From Marinospirillum sp. (GTDB lineage Bacteria; Pseudomonadota; Gammaproteobacteria; Pseudomonadales; Halomonadaceae), in the NCBI RefSeq assembly GCF_014859565.1, contig NZ_JACUUA010000011.1, positions 1 to 42,068 on the forward strand: a DNA stretch of 42,068 bases, read 5' to 3'. This document shows positions 1 to 8,272 of this stretch, piece after piece. Numbering within the stretch: the stretch's first letter is position 1; each line of letters starts with the position of its first letter. The translations under genes were made by a program, and so were the position numbers. The notes under the pieces are model-generated. The model worked only from the letters and a program-made list of their open reading frames with translations, did not search any database and was not told the DNA's origin.

Positions 1-1
1 C

Positions 2-115
2 CTGCACCCGGAAACAGTGGTTAGAGAACATGTGGAATGGGCGCTGGAAAGGCAGCTGAATTTGCTGCACAAACCATTTAATGCCGGAGAATATTGTGGA
101 AATCAAGCCCATTAA
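2..115 (+). CDS. queG: C-terminal end of a probable epoxyqueuosine reductase (QueG), partial
   Basis: The window opens inside a plus-strand frame that ends at TAA 113-115. The visible residues include HPETVVREHVEWAL, which resembles the conserved C-terminal helix of QueG, the cobalamin and [4Fe-4S] enzyme that makes queuosine in tRNA. Only 37 codons are visible, with none of the iron-sulfur or cobalamin-binding parts, so the assignment rests on this tail alone. The last dozen codons overlap the start of a higA-like remnant at 81. The natural C-terminus may therefore have been replaced by whatever event put that remnant here. Confidence 0.45.
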   Translation: MHPETVVREHVEWALERQLNLLHKPFNAGEYCGNQAH

Positions 116-347
116 AAATGATGCTGACTATCGTTCAGCATTACAAAGCATAGAGCAGCTGATGATAGCAGAGCCGGATACTCCTGAAGGCGAGAAACTG
201 GATGTGCTGGTCACACTGGTTGAAGCTTATGAAGCTAAACACTTCCCAATGGAATTGCCCGATCCTGTCGAAGCTATCAAGTTTGAGATGGAGCGCAAGG
301 GTTTATCTGTAAAAGACCTGGAACCGATGATTGGTAATGGATGGTAA
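81..347 (+). pseudogene. Truncated HigA-family antitoxin
   Basis: The 88 codons match the N-terminal two thirds of the HigA/YgjM-type antitoxin family (IKPIKNDADY, then TPEGEKLDVLVTLVEAYE, then DPVEAIKFEME). That family continues with KDLEPxIG followed by a helix-turn-helix (GRVSEVLN...) and about 30 more residues. Here the frame reads KDLEPMIGNGW and stops, so the DNA-binding domain is lost. No HigB toxin gene lies upstream, and no Shine-Dalgarno precedes the ATG. The stop abuts the minus-strand dusC stop at 348, suggesting a deletion. It is most likely a non-functional remnant. A short regulatory peptide is possible but unsupported. Confidence 0.6.
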
Positions 348-1319
348 TCAGATAACCTGACCCAGCAGGTCAACCAGCTGCTGTTCCGTCTCACACCGCT
401 TACAGGCTTCAAAAAGCCGTTTTGCTTCTTCTCCCCAGCGCAGACGTAATAATACTAGCCACTGTTTAACCCGCATAACTCTGACATCTTCGCGGTAGAT
501 TTGGGCATCCTGCAGTAGCCATTCCAGCAGCAGGCCAATCACCCGTTTAAAATCCACGGTTTCCACTTCTTCACCGGCTGTATGTTGTTTGATCTGTAAA
601 GCCAGCCATGGGTTGGTCATGGCGGTACGACCCAGCATCACATCCCTGATACCGCTGACTTCAACACAACGCTGGTAGTCTTCTACCGTCCAGATTTCGC
701 CGTTAGCCAGTACCGGTACATCCACAACTTCGGCAATACGTGCCACCCATTCCCAGTGAGCAGGTGGCTTGTATCCCTGTGTTTTGGTACGGGCATGAAC
801 CACCAGTTGGGTGATTCCTGCAGCATTGAGTGCACGGGCATTATCCAGCGCTAACTCTGTATCGTCATAACCAAGACGCATTTTGGCGGTCAGCATCGCA
901 GAGGTCGGTTTTAGCGCTTCAGCCACCGCTTTGCTGGATTCATACAACTTGTCCGGGTAGCGCAACAGGCTGGCACCCCCCAGATTACGGTTGACAATTT
1001 TTGCCGGGCAACCAAAGTTCAGATCCACTACTTTTGCACCAACACGGGCGGCAACACGGGCATTGGAGGCCAGCGCCTGTGGATCACTGCCCAGCAGTTG
1101 GATATGCACCGGCACACCGGACGGAGTTAGGGCATTTTGTCGCAGCTCCGGACACAGACGGTAAAAAACCCGACCGGGCTGACGCCCATTGGTCACCCGA
1201 AGAAATTCAGTGACACAAAAATCCCAACCACCCTGACGAGTCATCAAATCACGGGTGGTGACATCCATTACACCTTCCATAGGTGCCAGTGCTACTAAAG
1301 GAGGAGTTTTAACGTCCAA
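348..1319 (-). CDS. dusC: tRNA-dihydrouridine(16) synthase DusC
   Basis: This FMN- and NADPH-dependent enzyme reduces uridine to dihydrouridine in the tRNA D-loop. Residues 9-17 (VALAPMEGV) are the flavin-binding start of the Dus TIM barrel. LNFGCPAK carries the catalytic cysteine, C104. Later motifs are TAKMRLGYDD, VVHARTKTQGY, LANGEIW and DVMLGRTAM. LCPELR, PSGVPVHIQLLG and NGEIW are shared with DusC rather than DusA or DusB. At 323 aa the length is normal. The start is TTG at 1319, preceded by AGGTG at a short spacing. The next in-frame ATG would cut off part of LAPMEGV. The gene is divergent from oadGAB. Confidence 0.88.
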   Translation of the reverse strand: MDVKTPPLVALAPMEGVMDVTTRDLMTRQGGWDFCVTEFLRVTNGRQPGRVFYRLCPELRQNALTPSGVPVHIQLLGSDPQALASNARVAARVGAKVVDLNFGCPAKIVNRNLGGASLLRYPDKLYESSKAVAEALKPTSAMLTAKMRLGYDDTELALDNARALNAAGITQLVVHARTKTQGYKPPAHWEWVARIAEVVDVPVLANGEIWTVEDYQRCVEVSGIRDVMLGRTAMTNPWLALQIKQHTAGEEVETVDFKRVIGLLLEWLLQDAQIYREDVRVMRVKQWLVLLRLRWGEEAKRLFEACKRCETEQQLVDLLGQVI

Positions 1320-1493
1320 AATTCACCTGAAAATTGAAAAAAGCGGCTTTTGCTGCAAAAGCGGCAGTTTACCTGCCAAGTTGCCGAAGTACATGACCAA
1401 TCAGTCGTTTTTTCTTGAAACAGGTAAAAAATCCGGATGACTACTGGGTTGTTTTCCTTGCTCAGGAGCAAGTGCTTAACAAGGTAGTGATTC

Positions 1494-1508
1494 TTGTAGT
1501 TGCTACAA
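1494..1508. promoter_or_regulatory. Perfect inverted repeat upstream of oadGAB (candidate operator)
   Basis: TTGTAG-TTG-CTACAA is a perfect 6-bp inverted repeat with a 3-bp spacer. It lies about 60 bp upstream of the oadG start in the roughly 250-bp divergent region shared with dusC. Its size and symmetry would suit a dimeric regulator. No regulator family is assigned, and no clear -35/-10 pair was identified around it. Confidence 0.3.
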
Positions 1509-1570
1509 AAAAAAATCTGGTGCAAGGTTAGGTCTGTTTCAGGGGCACTTACCCAATAAGAGGACGTGCA

Positions 1571-1822
1571 ATGCAAGATACAGATCTGATGATGGAAGGC
1601 TTTAACCTAATGCTCCTCGGCATGGGTTTTGTATTTGTCTTCCTGACCGTACTGGTCATCGCCACAACCTTGATGTCCAAAATTATCCTGCGTTTCTCCA
1701 AACCGGAGCCTGTTGTTGCTTTCGGCCAGAAGAAACCAGCAGTATCCGGCGGACAAAACCCGGATATGATTGCGGCCATCACTGCAGCAATTCACATGCA
1801 TCGCCAGCGTCAACAGAAATAA
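1571..1822 (+). CDS. oadG: Oxaloacetate decarboxylase gamma subunit OadG
   Basis: This is the small membrane subunit that assembles the Na+-translocating oxaloacetate decarboxylase. The 83-aa product has one N-terminal membrane helix (about residues 11-35, rich in L, F and V). A hydrophilic cytoplasmic tail follows and ends HMHRQRQQK; a histidine near the OadG C-terminus binds the metal of the alpha subunit. AAGAGGA sits at a good distance before the ATG. It is the first gene of the oadG-oadA-oadB order typical of gammaproteobacteria, 51 bp ahead of oadA. Gamma subunits diverge quickly, so the call depends partly on context. Confidence 0.88.
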   Translation: MQDTDLMMEGFNLMLLGMGFVFVFLTVLVIATTLMSKIILRFSKPEPVVAFGQKKPAVSGGQNPDMIAAITAAIHMHRQRQQK

Positions 1823-1873
1823 AACAACTCACTTATTGACGAACGAATTCTGACTACTAGACAGGTAACGACC

Positions 1874-3676
1874 ATGACTGCACCCAAGAAAAAGCTCGGC
1901 ATCACCGATGTTGTCCTGCGTGACGCACACCAATCGCTGTTTGCCACTCGTATGCGTCTGGATGACATGCTTCCCATCGCTGAAAAGCTTGATCAGATTG
2001 GTTACTGGTCACTGGAAAGCTGGGGTGGTGCGACTTTTGATTCCTGCATCCGTTATCTGGGCGAAGATCCATGGGATCGTATCCGCGAGCTGAAAAAAGC
2101 CATGCCCAAAACACCACAGCAAATGCTGCTGCGTGGTCAGAACCTGCTGGGTTACCGCCACTATGCTGATGACGTGGTGACCAAGTTTGTTGAACGTGCC
2201 GCCGCCAACGGTGTAGACGTATTCCGTATTTTTGATGCCATGAATGACCCACGCAATCTGGAGCAGGCGATCAAAGCTGTTAAAGGATGCGGCAAACACG
2301 CTCAGGGCACCCTTTCTTACACCACCAGCCCAGTGCACACGACAGAAATGTGGGTGGATTATGCCAAGGTACTGGAAGACATGGGGGCAGACTCCATTGC
2401 CATTAAAGACATGTCTGGCATTCTGACGCCTTACAATGCTTTTGATCTGGTTTCACGCCTGAAGGCACAAACCGGTCTGGAAGTTCAGCTTCATGCCCAT
2501 GCCACTGCTGGTCTGTCCGACATGACCATCATGAAAGCGGTGGAAGCCGGTATCGACCGGGTGGATACGGCCATTTCGTCCATGTCCATGACCTATGGTC
2601 ACTCTGCCACTGAATCCGTGGTGGCGGCTCTGGCCGGTACAGATCGTGATACCGGTCTGGATCTGGAAGCACTGGAAGAAATTGCTGCTTATTTCCGTGA
2701 AGTCCGTAAAAAATACGCCGCCTTTGAAGGCTCTCTGCGCGGCACGGATTCCCGTATTCTGGTGGCTCAGGTGCCCGGCGGTATGCTGACCAATATGGAA
2801 AGCCAGCTGAAAGAACAGGGTGCTGCAGACAAGTTTGATGAAGTGCTGGCCGAGATCCCGCGTGTGCGTGAAGATCTGGGCTTTATCCCACTGGTGACTC
2901 CAACCTCGCAGATTGTTGGTACTCAAGCGGTTATCAACATCCTGATGGGTGAGCGTTACAAATCCATATCCAAAGAAGTGCAAGGCATCCTCAAGGGTGA
3001 ATACGGCGCAGCACCGGCACCTTACAATGCTGAACTGCAGGCACGGGTACTGGAAGGTAAAGAAGCCATCACCTGTCGCCCCGCTGACCAGATTGACGAC
3101 GAAATGGACAAGCTGGCCGCTGAGCTGAAACAAAAAGCCAAAGAAGATGGCATCAAGCTGGCCAGTGGTGGCAATGAAATTGATGACGTGCTGACCTACG
3201 CCCTGTTCCCGCAAATCGGCCTGAAGTTCCTGAAAAACCGTGGTGATGCTTCTGCCTTTGAACCCGCCCCAACACTGGAAAGTGCTCAGGCGGCCATGGC
3301 ACCCAAAACACCTGCCAAAACGGGTGATGACTCAGGTGTTTACACCGTTAAAGTCAACGGCCAGGCCTATGTAGTGCAGGTTTCTGAAGGGGGTGATATT
3401 TCTGCCATCACCACAGCCGCACCGGCAGCAGCCCCCGCAGCTGCTGCTCCTGCCGCTGCAGCAACGGGTGAAGCCATCTCTGCACCTCTGGCCGGTAACA
3501 TTTTCAAAATTCTGGTTAAACCCGGTGATGCTGTAGAAGCCAATCAGGTGGTCATCATCATGGAAGCCATGAAGATGGAAACCGAAATTCGTGCAGTCAA
3601 CGCCGGTACTGTCGGAACCATCTCTGTACGTGAGGGTGATGCCGTACAGGTTGGCGACACCCTGCTGACTCTTTAA
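1874..3676 (+). CDS. oadA: Oxaloacetate decarboxylase alpha subunit OadA (biotin carrier)
   Basis: This subunit transfers the carboxyl group of oxaloacetate to biotin, releasing pyruvate. The carboxyltransferase domain comes first ([16 protein letters not shown] near residue 12, [32 protein letters not shown]). It is followed by a conserved PYC/OADA domain up to about residue 480 and an Ala/Pro-rich flexible linker (about 510-530). The C-terminal biotinyl domain carries EAMKMETEI, with the biotinylated lysine at about K567. At 600 aa it is normal for the family. It lies between oadG and oadB, 15 bp before oadB, clearly in one operon. Confidence 0.96.
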   Translation: MTAPKKKLGITDVVLRDAHQSLFATRMRLDDMLPIAEKLDQIGYWSLESWGGATFDSCIRYLGEDPWDRIRELKKAMPKTPQQMLLRGQNLLGYRHYADDVVTKFVERAAANGVDVFRIFDAMNDPRNLEQAIKAVKGCGKHAQGTLSYTTSPVHTTEMWVDYAKVLEDMGADSIAIKDMSGILTPYNAFDLVSRLKAQTGLEVQLHAHATAGLSDMTIMKAVEAGIDRVDTAISSMSMTYGHSATESVVAALAGTDRDTGLDLEALEEIAAYFREVRKKYAAFEGSLRGTDSRILVAQVPGGMLTNMESQLKEQGAADKFDEVLAEIPRVREDLGFIPLVTPTSQIVGTQAVINILMGERYKSISKEVQGILKGEYGAAPAPYNAELQARVLEGKEAITCRPADQIDDEMDKLAAELKQKAKEDGIKLASGGNEIDDVLTYALFPQIGLKFLKNRGDASAFEPAPTLESAQAAMAPKTPAKTGDDSGVYTVKVNGQAYVVQVSEGGDISAITTAAPAAAPAAAAPAAAATGEAISAPLAGNIFKILVKPGDAVEANQVVIIMEAMKMETEIRAVNAGTVGTISVREGDAVQVGDTLLTL

Positions 3677-3691
3677 GCGGAGTTCTACCCT

Positions 3692-5011
3692 ATGGAAAAA
3701 ATTCTGCTGCTGTGGGAAAACTCAGGTTTGTATAACCTGAGTCCCGGTCAGTTGATTATGATGGTGATTTGTCTGGGGCTGGTTTATCTGGCAATTGCCA
3801 AGAAATTCGAGCCACTTTTGCTGCTGCCGATTGGTTTTGGTGGGCTGCTGGCCAACGTGCCGGAAGCCGGTTTGGCCTTGTCAGCCTTTGATCAGGCACT
3901 GAGTATTTTTAACCTGGAAACCATGAACCTGCTGGCATCTGAGCTGGGTGTCAGTTTAAATGCCGGAACGGAAGCAGCCAACAAGGTGATCCTGATGGAT
4001 GCCATCAAAGGCATTGATGATCCTCAGGTAAAACACAAACTCTACGAGCTGGTATCACTGGCCGGATACACTGATGGTTTCCTGTATGTGTTTTATAAAG
4101 TGCTGGTTGCCTCGGGTATTGCACCGCTGGTGATCTTCCTGGGTGTAGGTGCCATGACGGACTTTGGTCCGCTGCTCGCCAACCCACGCACCCTGTTCCT
4201 GGGTGCTGCAGCCCAGTTTGGTATTTTTGCCACAGTGCTGGGTGCTGTAAGTATGAGCCAACTGGGTATTGTGGATTTCACCATCTATCAGGCTGCTGCC
4301 ATTGGTATCATTGGTGGAGCAGATGGCCCCACCGCCATCTACGTTGCCAGTGTGCTGGCTCCAGAGCTGCTGGGTGCTATTGCTGTTGCCGCTTATGCTT
4401 ATATGGCGCTGGTGCCGATTGTGCAGCCGCCCATCATGCGTGCCCTGACCACCCAAGCTGAGCGTGCCATTGTGATGACTCAGCTGCGTCCCGTTACCAA
4501 GCGTGAGAAGATCATTTTCCCACTGGCAGTACTGGGGCTGGTTGCCCTGTTCCTGCCTTCTGCTGCTCCGCTGCTGGGTATGTTCTGTCTGGGTAACCTG
4601 ATGCGTGAATGTGGTGTGGTTGAGCGCCTGTCCGATACCGCACAGAATGCACTGATCAACATCGTCACCATTTTCCTGGGGCTGGCGGTGGGTTCACGCC
4701 TGATAGCTGATCTGTTCCTGACGGTAGAAACCATGGGCATCATGGCACTGGGTATTGTGGCTTTTGCCATCGGCACTGCCACCGGTATTTTGATGGCCAA
4801 GTTGATGAACAAGGTCAGCAAAATGCCCATCAACCCGTTGATCGGTTCTGCCGGTGTATCCGCTGTTCCGATGGCAGCACGGGTATCCAACAAGGTCGGG
4901 CTGGAAGCCAACCCGCAGAACTTCCTGCTGATGCATGCCATGGGTCCAAACGTGGCGGGTGTCATCGGTTCGGCGGTGGCTGCCGGTGTAATGATTATGT
5001 ATCTGGGCTGA
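3692..5011 (+). CDS. oadB: Oxaloacetate decarboxylase beta subunit OadB (Na+ pump)
   Basis: This integral membrane subunit decarboxylates carboxybiotin and couples that step to Na+ export. The 439-aa product is almost entirely hydrophobic, with around nine to eleven helices. It shows family motifs such as [31 protein letters not shown] (which holds the Na+-site aspartate) and a C-terminal [18 protein letters not shown] region. It is full length and follows oadA by 15 bp. The operon should set up a sodium motive force during catabolism of citrate, pyruvate or similar substrates. A strong terminator follows. Confidence 0.96.
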   Translation: MEKILLLWENSGLYNLSPGQLIMMVICLGLVYLAIAKKFEPLLLLPIGFGGLLANVPEAGLALSAFDQALSIFNLETMNLLASELGVSLNAGTEAANKVILMDAIKGIDDPQVKHKLYELVSLAGYTDGFLYVFYKVLVASGIAPLVIFLGVGAMTDFGPLLANPRTLFLGAAAQFGIFATVLGAVSMSQLGIVDFTIYQAAAIGIIGGADGPTAIYVASVLAPELLGAIAVAAYAYMALVPIVQPPIMRALTTQAERAIVMTQLRPVTKREKIIFPLAVLGLVALFLPSAAPLLGMFCLGNLMRECGVVERLSDTAQNALINIVTIFLGLAVGSRLIADLFLTVETMGIMALGIVAFAIGTATGILMAKLMNKVSKMPINPLIGSAGVSAVPMAARVSNKVGLEANPQNFLLMHAMGPNVAGVIGSAVAAGVMIMYLG

Positions 5012-5030
5012 TTTCTGCCCTGCAAAAAGA

Positions 5031-5066
5031 AAAACCCGGAACCAGTTTTATGGTTCCGGGTTTTTT
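5031..5066 (+). terminator. Rho-independent terminator of oadGAB
   Basis: The 14-bp stem (AAAACCCGGAACCA pairing with TGGTTCCGGGTTTT) has a 6-nt loop and ends in a run of T residues, starting 19 bp after the oadB stop. Confidence 0.93.
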
Positions 5067-5131
5067 GTGCCTCTCTTAAGTGGAGGCTTTTAAAACAGGC
5101 GCTGTTGCACTTGGTAGATAAAGCCAGAAGA

Positions 5132-5245
5132 TTAAGCTGCCATTTGTAGCTGCGTGTGTTGCCCAGCCTCTGCAAAGAGCGCTTCCTCCCACAGATACCG
5201 CGTTTGCAGCTCTTCAACCAGTGCCATCAAAGTTTCTTCGCTCAT
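5132..5245 (-). CDS. Possible 37-aa small protein, unrecognised
   Basis: In the roughly 420-bp gap between the oadB terminator and the CBS gene, a minus-strand ATG at 5245 is preceded by GAGGGAG at about 8 nt. It opens a 37-codon frame rich in Glu and Leu (starts MSEETLMALVEELQ, ends LQMAA). I do not recognise the family. An amphipathic helix is likely over residues 3-25. A stretch just downstream of its stop (about 5098-5124, GGCGCTGTTGCACTTGGTAG) loosely resembles ends of some insertion sequences, so this could be a transposase fragment. The good ribosome-binding site is the only positive evidence for translation. Confidence 0.3.
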   Translation of the reverse strand: MSEETLMALVEELQTRYLWEEALFAEAGQHTQLQMAA

Positions 5246-5329
5246 ACAAGGCTCCCTCTGCCTGTAAATCTACTACTTTGGGTGAATACCCATATTTAAG
5301 ATGGCAGCTGACTCGCCAGCCAGCCACTG

Positions 5330-5357
5330 TTGACACATGAAGTTTTTTTATTTGAAT
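5330..5357 (+). promoter_or_regulatory. Candidate sigma-70 promoter for the CBS-domain gene
   Basis: A consensus -35 box (TTGACA, 5330-5335) is followed at 16 bp by TTGAAT (5352-5357), a four-of-six match to the -10 box, in an A/T-rich region. It would give a leader of about 125 nt before the start at 5489. A second A/T-rich stretch (TATAAATT near 5371) could serve instead. Confidence 0.35.
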
Positions 5358-5488
5358 TTCATTAACTTAAGTATAAATTTATCTCGCAACCGCACATTCA
5401 AGCCAAGTCGCTGTTTTGATTCAAGTCTGCTGGCTCCTTAACCAGAGTTATGCTAAAAGAGAAGCTTCCACGATGACGGAGCAAAATC

Positions 5489-6184
5489 ATGGTTTTTGCC
5501 ATCTATGAACAGGGATTGCGTATCCATACACCCAAAGAAAAACTTCTGGCTCGTCCGGGTGTACGTCAAACCCAGGAAACCAGTGCTACCCGCCGTCTGA
5601 TGGATCACAATGGTGATGCCGAGCATAACCAGAACATCAGTGATCAAACGTGGATTCATGGTTACCCGGATGATTCCGGCGAAAAAAATCATCCACCCAT
5701 CAACAAGGCGATGGAGGCCTATGTTGCAGTAGAGCAGAGCAAAAAACCGCGTGTACCGGTACTTCCCGCCCATCAAGTCATGCGCTCACCGGTCATCACC
5801 CTAAATGCTGATGCCAGCCTGAACGAAGCGTGGCGCATCATGAATGCTGAGAAGATTCACTATCTGGTGTTGCTGGATAACGAGGGTAAACCAACTGGCA
5901 TAGTGAATGACCGCCAGCTTTTGCAAGAGGCAGCCGGGATTGGTGAGCTGAGCAAACAGGATGAGGTGAATCTGGCAACAATGGCTATCAGCACGCTGGT
6001 TGACACACCACTGGTTTGTGCCAGCCCGGATACCGATATTCGGGATATTGCACGGGTTATGCTGGCACAAAAGGTGCGAGCCATGCCCATAATTGATGAT
6101 GACACTGGTGATCTGCTGGGGCTGGTTACCCGCTCAGACCTGATGCTGGGACTGGTGAATCAGACACTGGAAATCTGGACCTGA
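5489..6184 (+). CDS. CBS-domain pair protein
   Basis: The 231-aa soluble protein has a variable N-terminal part (1-90) with no recognised domain. A tandem CBS pair follows: the first from about 93 (VMRSPVITLNADASLNEAWRIM, then HYLVLLDNEGKPTGIV) and the second from about 165 (VDTPLVCASPDTDIRDIARVM, then AMPIIDDDTGDLLGLVTRSDLM). CBS pairs bind adenosine nucleotides and act as energy sensors. No enzymatic or transport domain is attached, so the target is unknown. GGAG lies about 8 nt before the ATG. It is the only gene between the oadGAB terminator and the phosphofructokinase; a role in energy metabolism is only inferred from that position. Confidence 0.8.
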   Translation: MVFAIYEQGLRIHTPKEKLLARPGVRQTQETSATRRLMDHNGDAEHNQNISDQTWIHGYPDDSGEKNHPPINKAMEAYVAVEQSKKPRVPVLPAHQVMRSPVITLNADASLNEAWRIMNAEKIHYLVLLDNEGKPTGIVNDRQLLQEAAGIGELSKQDEVNLATMAISTLVDTPLVCASPDTDIRDIARVMLAQKVRAMPIIDDDTGDLLGLVTRSDLMLGLVNQTLEIWT

Positions 6185-6403
6185 TTTTTATGTTTCAGCG
6201 GCTTAGCGCTGATCATCAGCTATCCGCTTGGATAGAAAGCTTTAATTTTGCAGCCACCTCGCCATACCAATCAAAAATACTTTTCGGGTTACAAACACCT
6301 CATGCAACCCTTAGTAATATCCGGTAAAATGCCCAGAATTTTTTGAATGCTGCTGCCTTGCAGCAAAGAGCAACCAACAAACCTATCAGGAGCTTTCCTA
6401 CTC

Positions 6404-7663
6404 ATGGCGAAGAAAAACGCCTTTTACGCCCAATCCGGCGGCGTTACTGCAGTGATCAATGCCAGTGCTTGTGGTGTGATTGAAACAGCGCGTCGTCACA
6501 GTGATCAGATTGGCACTGTTTATGCCGGTCGCAACGGTATTCTTGGCGCACTGACTGAAGAGCTGATCGACACCTCAGCCCTGTCAGATGAGACTGTTGC
6601 CGCTCTGCGCCATACCCCGGGTGGTGCTTTTGGCTCCTGCCGTTACAAACTCAAGGACATTGACTCACACCGCAGCCAGTACGAACGCCTGATTGAGGTG
6701 TTCAAGGCTCACGAGATCGGTTATTTCTTTTATAACGGTGGCAATGATTCTGCGGACACCTGCCTGAAAGTGGCACAACTGGCTGAATCCATGGGTTATC
6801 CGTTAAAAGCGGTGCATATCCCCAAGACGGTTGATAACGACCTGCCCGTTACCGACAACTGCCCCGGCTTTGGTTCCGTTGCCAAGTATATTGCTGTTTC
6901 CACTCAGGAAGCGGCCATGGATATCGAATCCATGTGTGCCACTTCCACCAAGGTATTTATTCTGGAAGTGATGGGTCGTCATGCTGGCTGGATTGCTGGT
7001 GCCGGTGGTCTGGCCGGTCAGGGTGAAGGTGAACCACCACACCTGATCATTTTCCCGGAAATCCCCTTTGATCGCGCTACAGTGATGGCTCGTGTGGATG
7101 ACTGCGTTAAAAAATACGGCTACTGCGTAATTGTGATTTCTGAAGGTGCCCGTTATGCCGATGGCACTTTCCTGGCTGATGCCGGTACCACTGATGCTTT
7201 TGGTCACAAACAGCTGGGTGGTGTAGCTCCGACTCTGGCCGGTATGGTCAAGCAGGATCTGGGTTACAAATACCACTGGGCGGTGGCAGATTACCTGCAG
7301 CGTTCAGCACGTCACCTGGCTTCAGCCACCGACGTATCTCAGGCTTATGCTGTTGGTGAGGCTGCAGTCAAACTGGCTCTGGAAGGCAAAAACTCGGTGA
7401 TGCCAACCATCCAGCGCACCAGTGAAACACCCTATCAGTGGGAAATCGGTGAAGCCTGCCTGTCTGATATCGCCAATGTCGAAAAATTCATGCCGCGTGA
7501 TTACATCACTCCGGATGGTTTTGGCATTAGCGCTTTGGGTCGCCAGTACCTTACACCCTTAATCCAGGGTGAAGACTTCCCACCTTATAAAGATGGTATG
7601 CCGCAGTATGTTCGCCTGCAGCACAAACTGGTCAGCAAAAAACTGCCGGACTTCCAGCCTTGA
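6404..7663 (+). CDS. 6-phosphofructokinase, pyrophosphate-type
   Basis: This enzyme phosphorylates fructose 6-phosphate to fructose 1,6-bisphosphate, reversibly if PPi is the donor. The PFK fold is clear: SGGVTAVINA at the N-terminus, GGNDS at 112-116 and PKTVDND at 140-146. ATP-type enzymes have GGDGS and a glycine in place of the lysine of PKTVDND. An acidic residue in the first motif plus that lysine mark the PPi-dependent type. GRHAGWIAG and ISEGARYADG are further matches. ATG 6404 is chosen because AGGAGC precedes it and the protein starts MAKKNAFYAQSGG; an upstream in-frame ATG at 6347 has no ribosome site. The 419-aa length is normal for this clade. Confidence 0.88.
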   Translation: MAKKNAFYAQSGGVTAVINASACGVIETARRHSDQIGTVYAGRNGILGALTEELIDTSALSDETVAALRHTPGGAFGSCRYKLKDIDSHRSQYERLIEVFKAHEIGYFFYNGGNDSADTCLKVAQLAESMGYPLKAVHIPKTVDNDLPVTDNCPGFGSVAKYIAVSTQEAAMDIESMCATSTKVFILEVMGRHAGWIAGAGGLAGQGEGEPPHLIIFPEIPFDRATVMARVDDCVKKYGYCVIVISEGARYADGTFLADAGTTDAFGHKQLGGVAPTLAGMVKQDLGYKYHWAVADYLQRSARHLASATDVSQAYAVGEAAVKLALEGKNSVMPTIQRTSETPYQWEIGEACLSDIANVEKFMPRDYITPDGFGISALGRQYLTPLIQGEDFPPYKDGMPQYVRLQHKLVSKKLPDFQP

Positions 7664-7680
7664 TCTGAAGCTTTAAAGCA

Positions 7681-7800
7681 AGGCCGCAGGACTGTCGGTC
7701 TCTGCCAATGGAGGCCAGCGTCAGACGAGTCACGCACTCGCCGCAGCCTGAGAAGCTGGAAGCCTCGCCCGTGGCGCTTAGGGCGGGGGGGAGCAGTCAC
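7681..7800 (+). mobile_element. IS200/IS605-type right-end relic (end of a tnpB tail and omega-RNA region)
   Basis: The 120 bp between the phosphofructokinase and the RDD gene read in one plus-strand frame as a typical TnpB C-terminal tail (VRRVTHSPQPEKLEASP, then VALRAGGSSH). They end with an imperfect hairpin (CGCCC...GGGCG) and GGGGAGCAGTCAC. The last 45 bp match, nearly base for base and in inverted orientation, the sequence at 42016-42068. In IS605-family elements this end is the right end and the 3' part of the guide (omega) RNA. No left end, tnpA or body of tnpB is present, so it is a solo relic. The RDD gene's stop codon (7797-7799) lies inside it. Confidence 0.7.
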
Positions 7801-8240
7801 TCACGGATTTTTGGCAGCACCACCACCTGAGTTTTGGACAGGATGTCCGGCCAGGTGCGTTGCTCACGATCAAACTTCAACCATAGATAACCCAGTCCCA
7901 GACAGGTCCAGGACAACAGCCCGCCGATCAAACGTAAAAAGGTCTGCCGGGCATCCAAGGCTTTACCTTCCGGGGTTTGTACACGAATACGCCAGGCCAG
8001 CATCCCCAGCGTCTGACCACTGCGCCGCCAGAAGTACCAGTAAAAAAGAAAAGGCACCATCCAGACCAGGAGTTTGAATAACAGGTGTTCATTGGCCTCA
8101 CCATCAGTGATTGCCACACCGATAAACCCAGCCATCATAAACAACGCAGACAGCAAGAACAGGTCATAAACCATTGCAGCCAGACGGCGAAAGAGTCCAG
8201 AGGGGTACACATCGTTTAAATGACCAAATACACGCGGCAT
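7797..8240 (-). CDS. RDD-family membrane protein
   Basis: The protein has an RDD domain: GLFRRLAAMVYDLFLL at the N-terminus with the family R and D residues, then two further hydrophobic segments (FMMAGFIGVAI and FLFYWYFW), SGQTLGMLAWRIRV, and a last helix with LGYLWLKFDREQRTWPDILSKT. RDD proteins are inner-membrane proteins, some linked to ion exchange; the substrate is unknown. The start at 8240 (MPRVFGHL) has GGA at about 8 nt. An in-frame ATG at 8273 overlaps the lptG stop as TAATG and is a plausible alternative. It lies downstream of lptF-lptG, probably in the same operon. Its stop is supplied by the IS relic, so the last residues may not be original. Confidence 0.75.
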   Translation of the reverse strand: MPRVFGHLNDVYPSGLFRRLAAMVYDLFLLSALFMMAGFIGVAITDGEANEHLLFKLLVWMVPFLFYWYFWRRSGQTLGMLAWRIRVQTPEGKALDARQTFLRLIGGLLSWTCLGLGYLWLKFDREQRTWPDILSKTQVVVLPKIRE

Positions 8241-8272
8241 AACTTTTTCCACTGATAATTTTGAGAAGTACA

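Noticed and set aside
2453..3214. 253-codon minus-strand ORF inside oadA
   Set aside because: Antisense shadow of a highly conserved gene; no motifs.
4480..5217. 245-codon minus-strand ORF across oadB
   Set aside because: It is a shadow of oadB on the opposite strand and crosses the strong terminator; no family features.
6347..6403. Upstream ATG for the phosphofructokinase
   Set aside because: It would add 19 residues with no family match, and it lacks a Shine-Dalgarno, while ATG 6404 has one.
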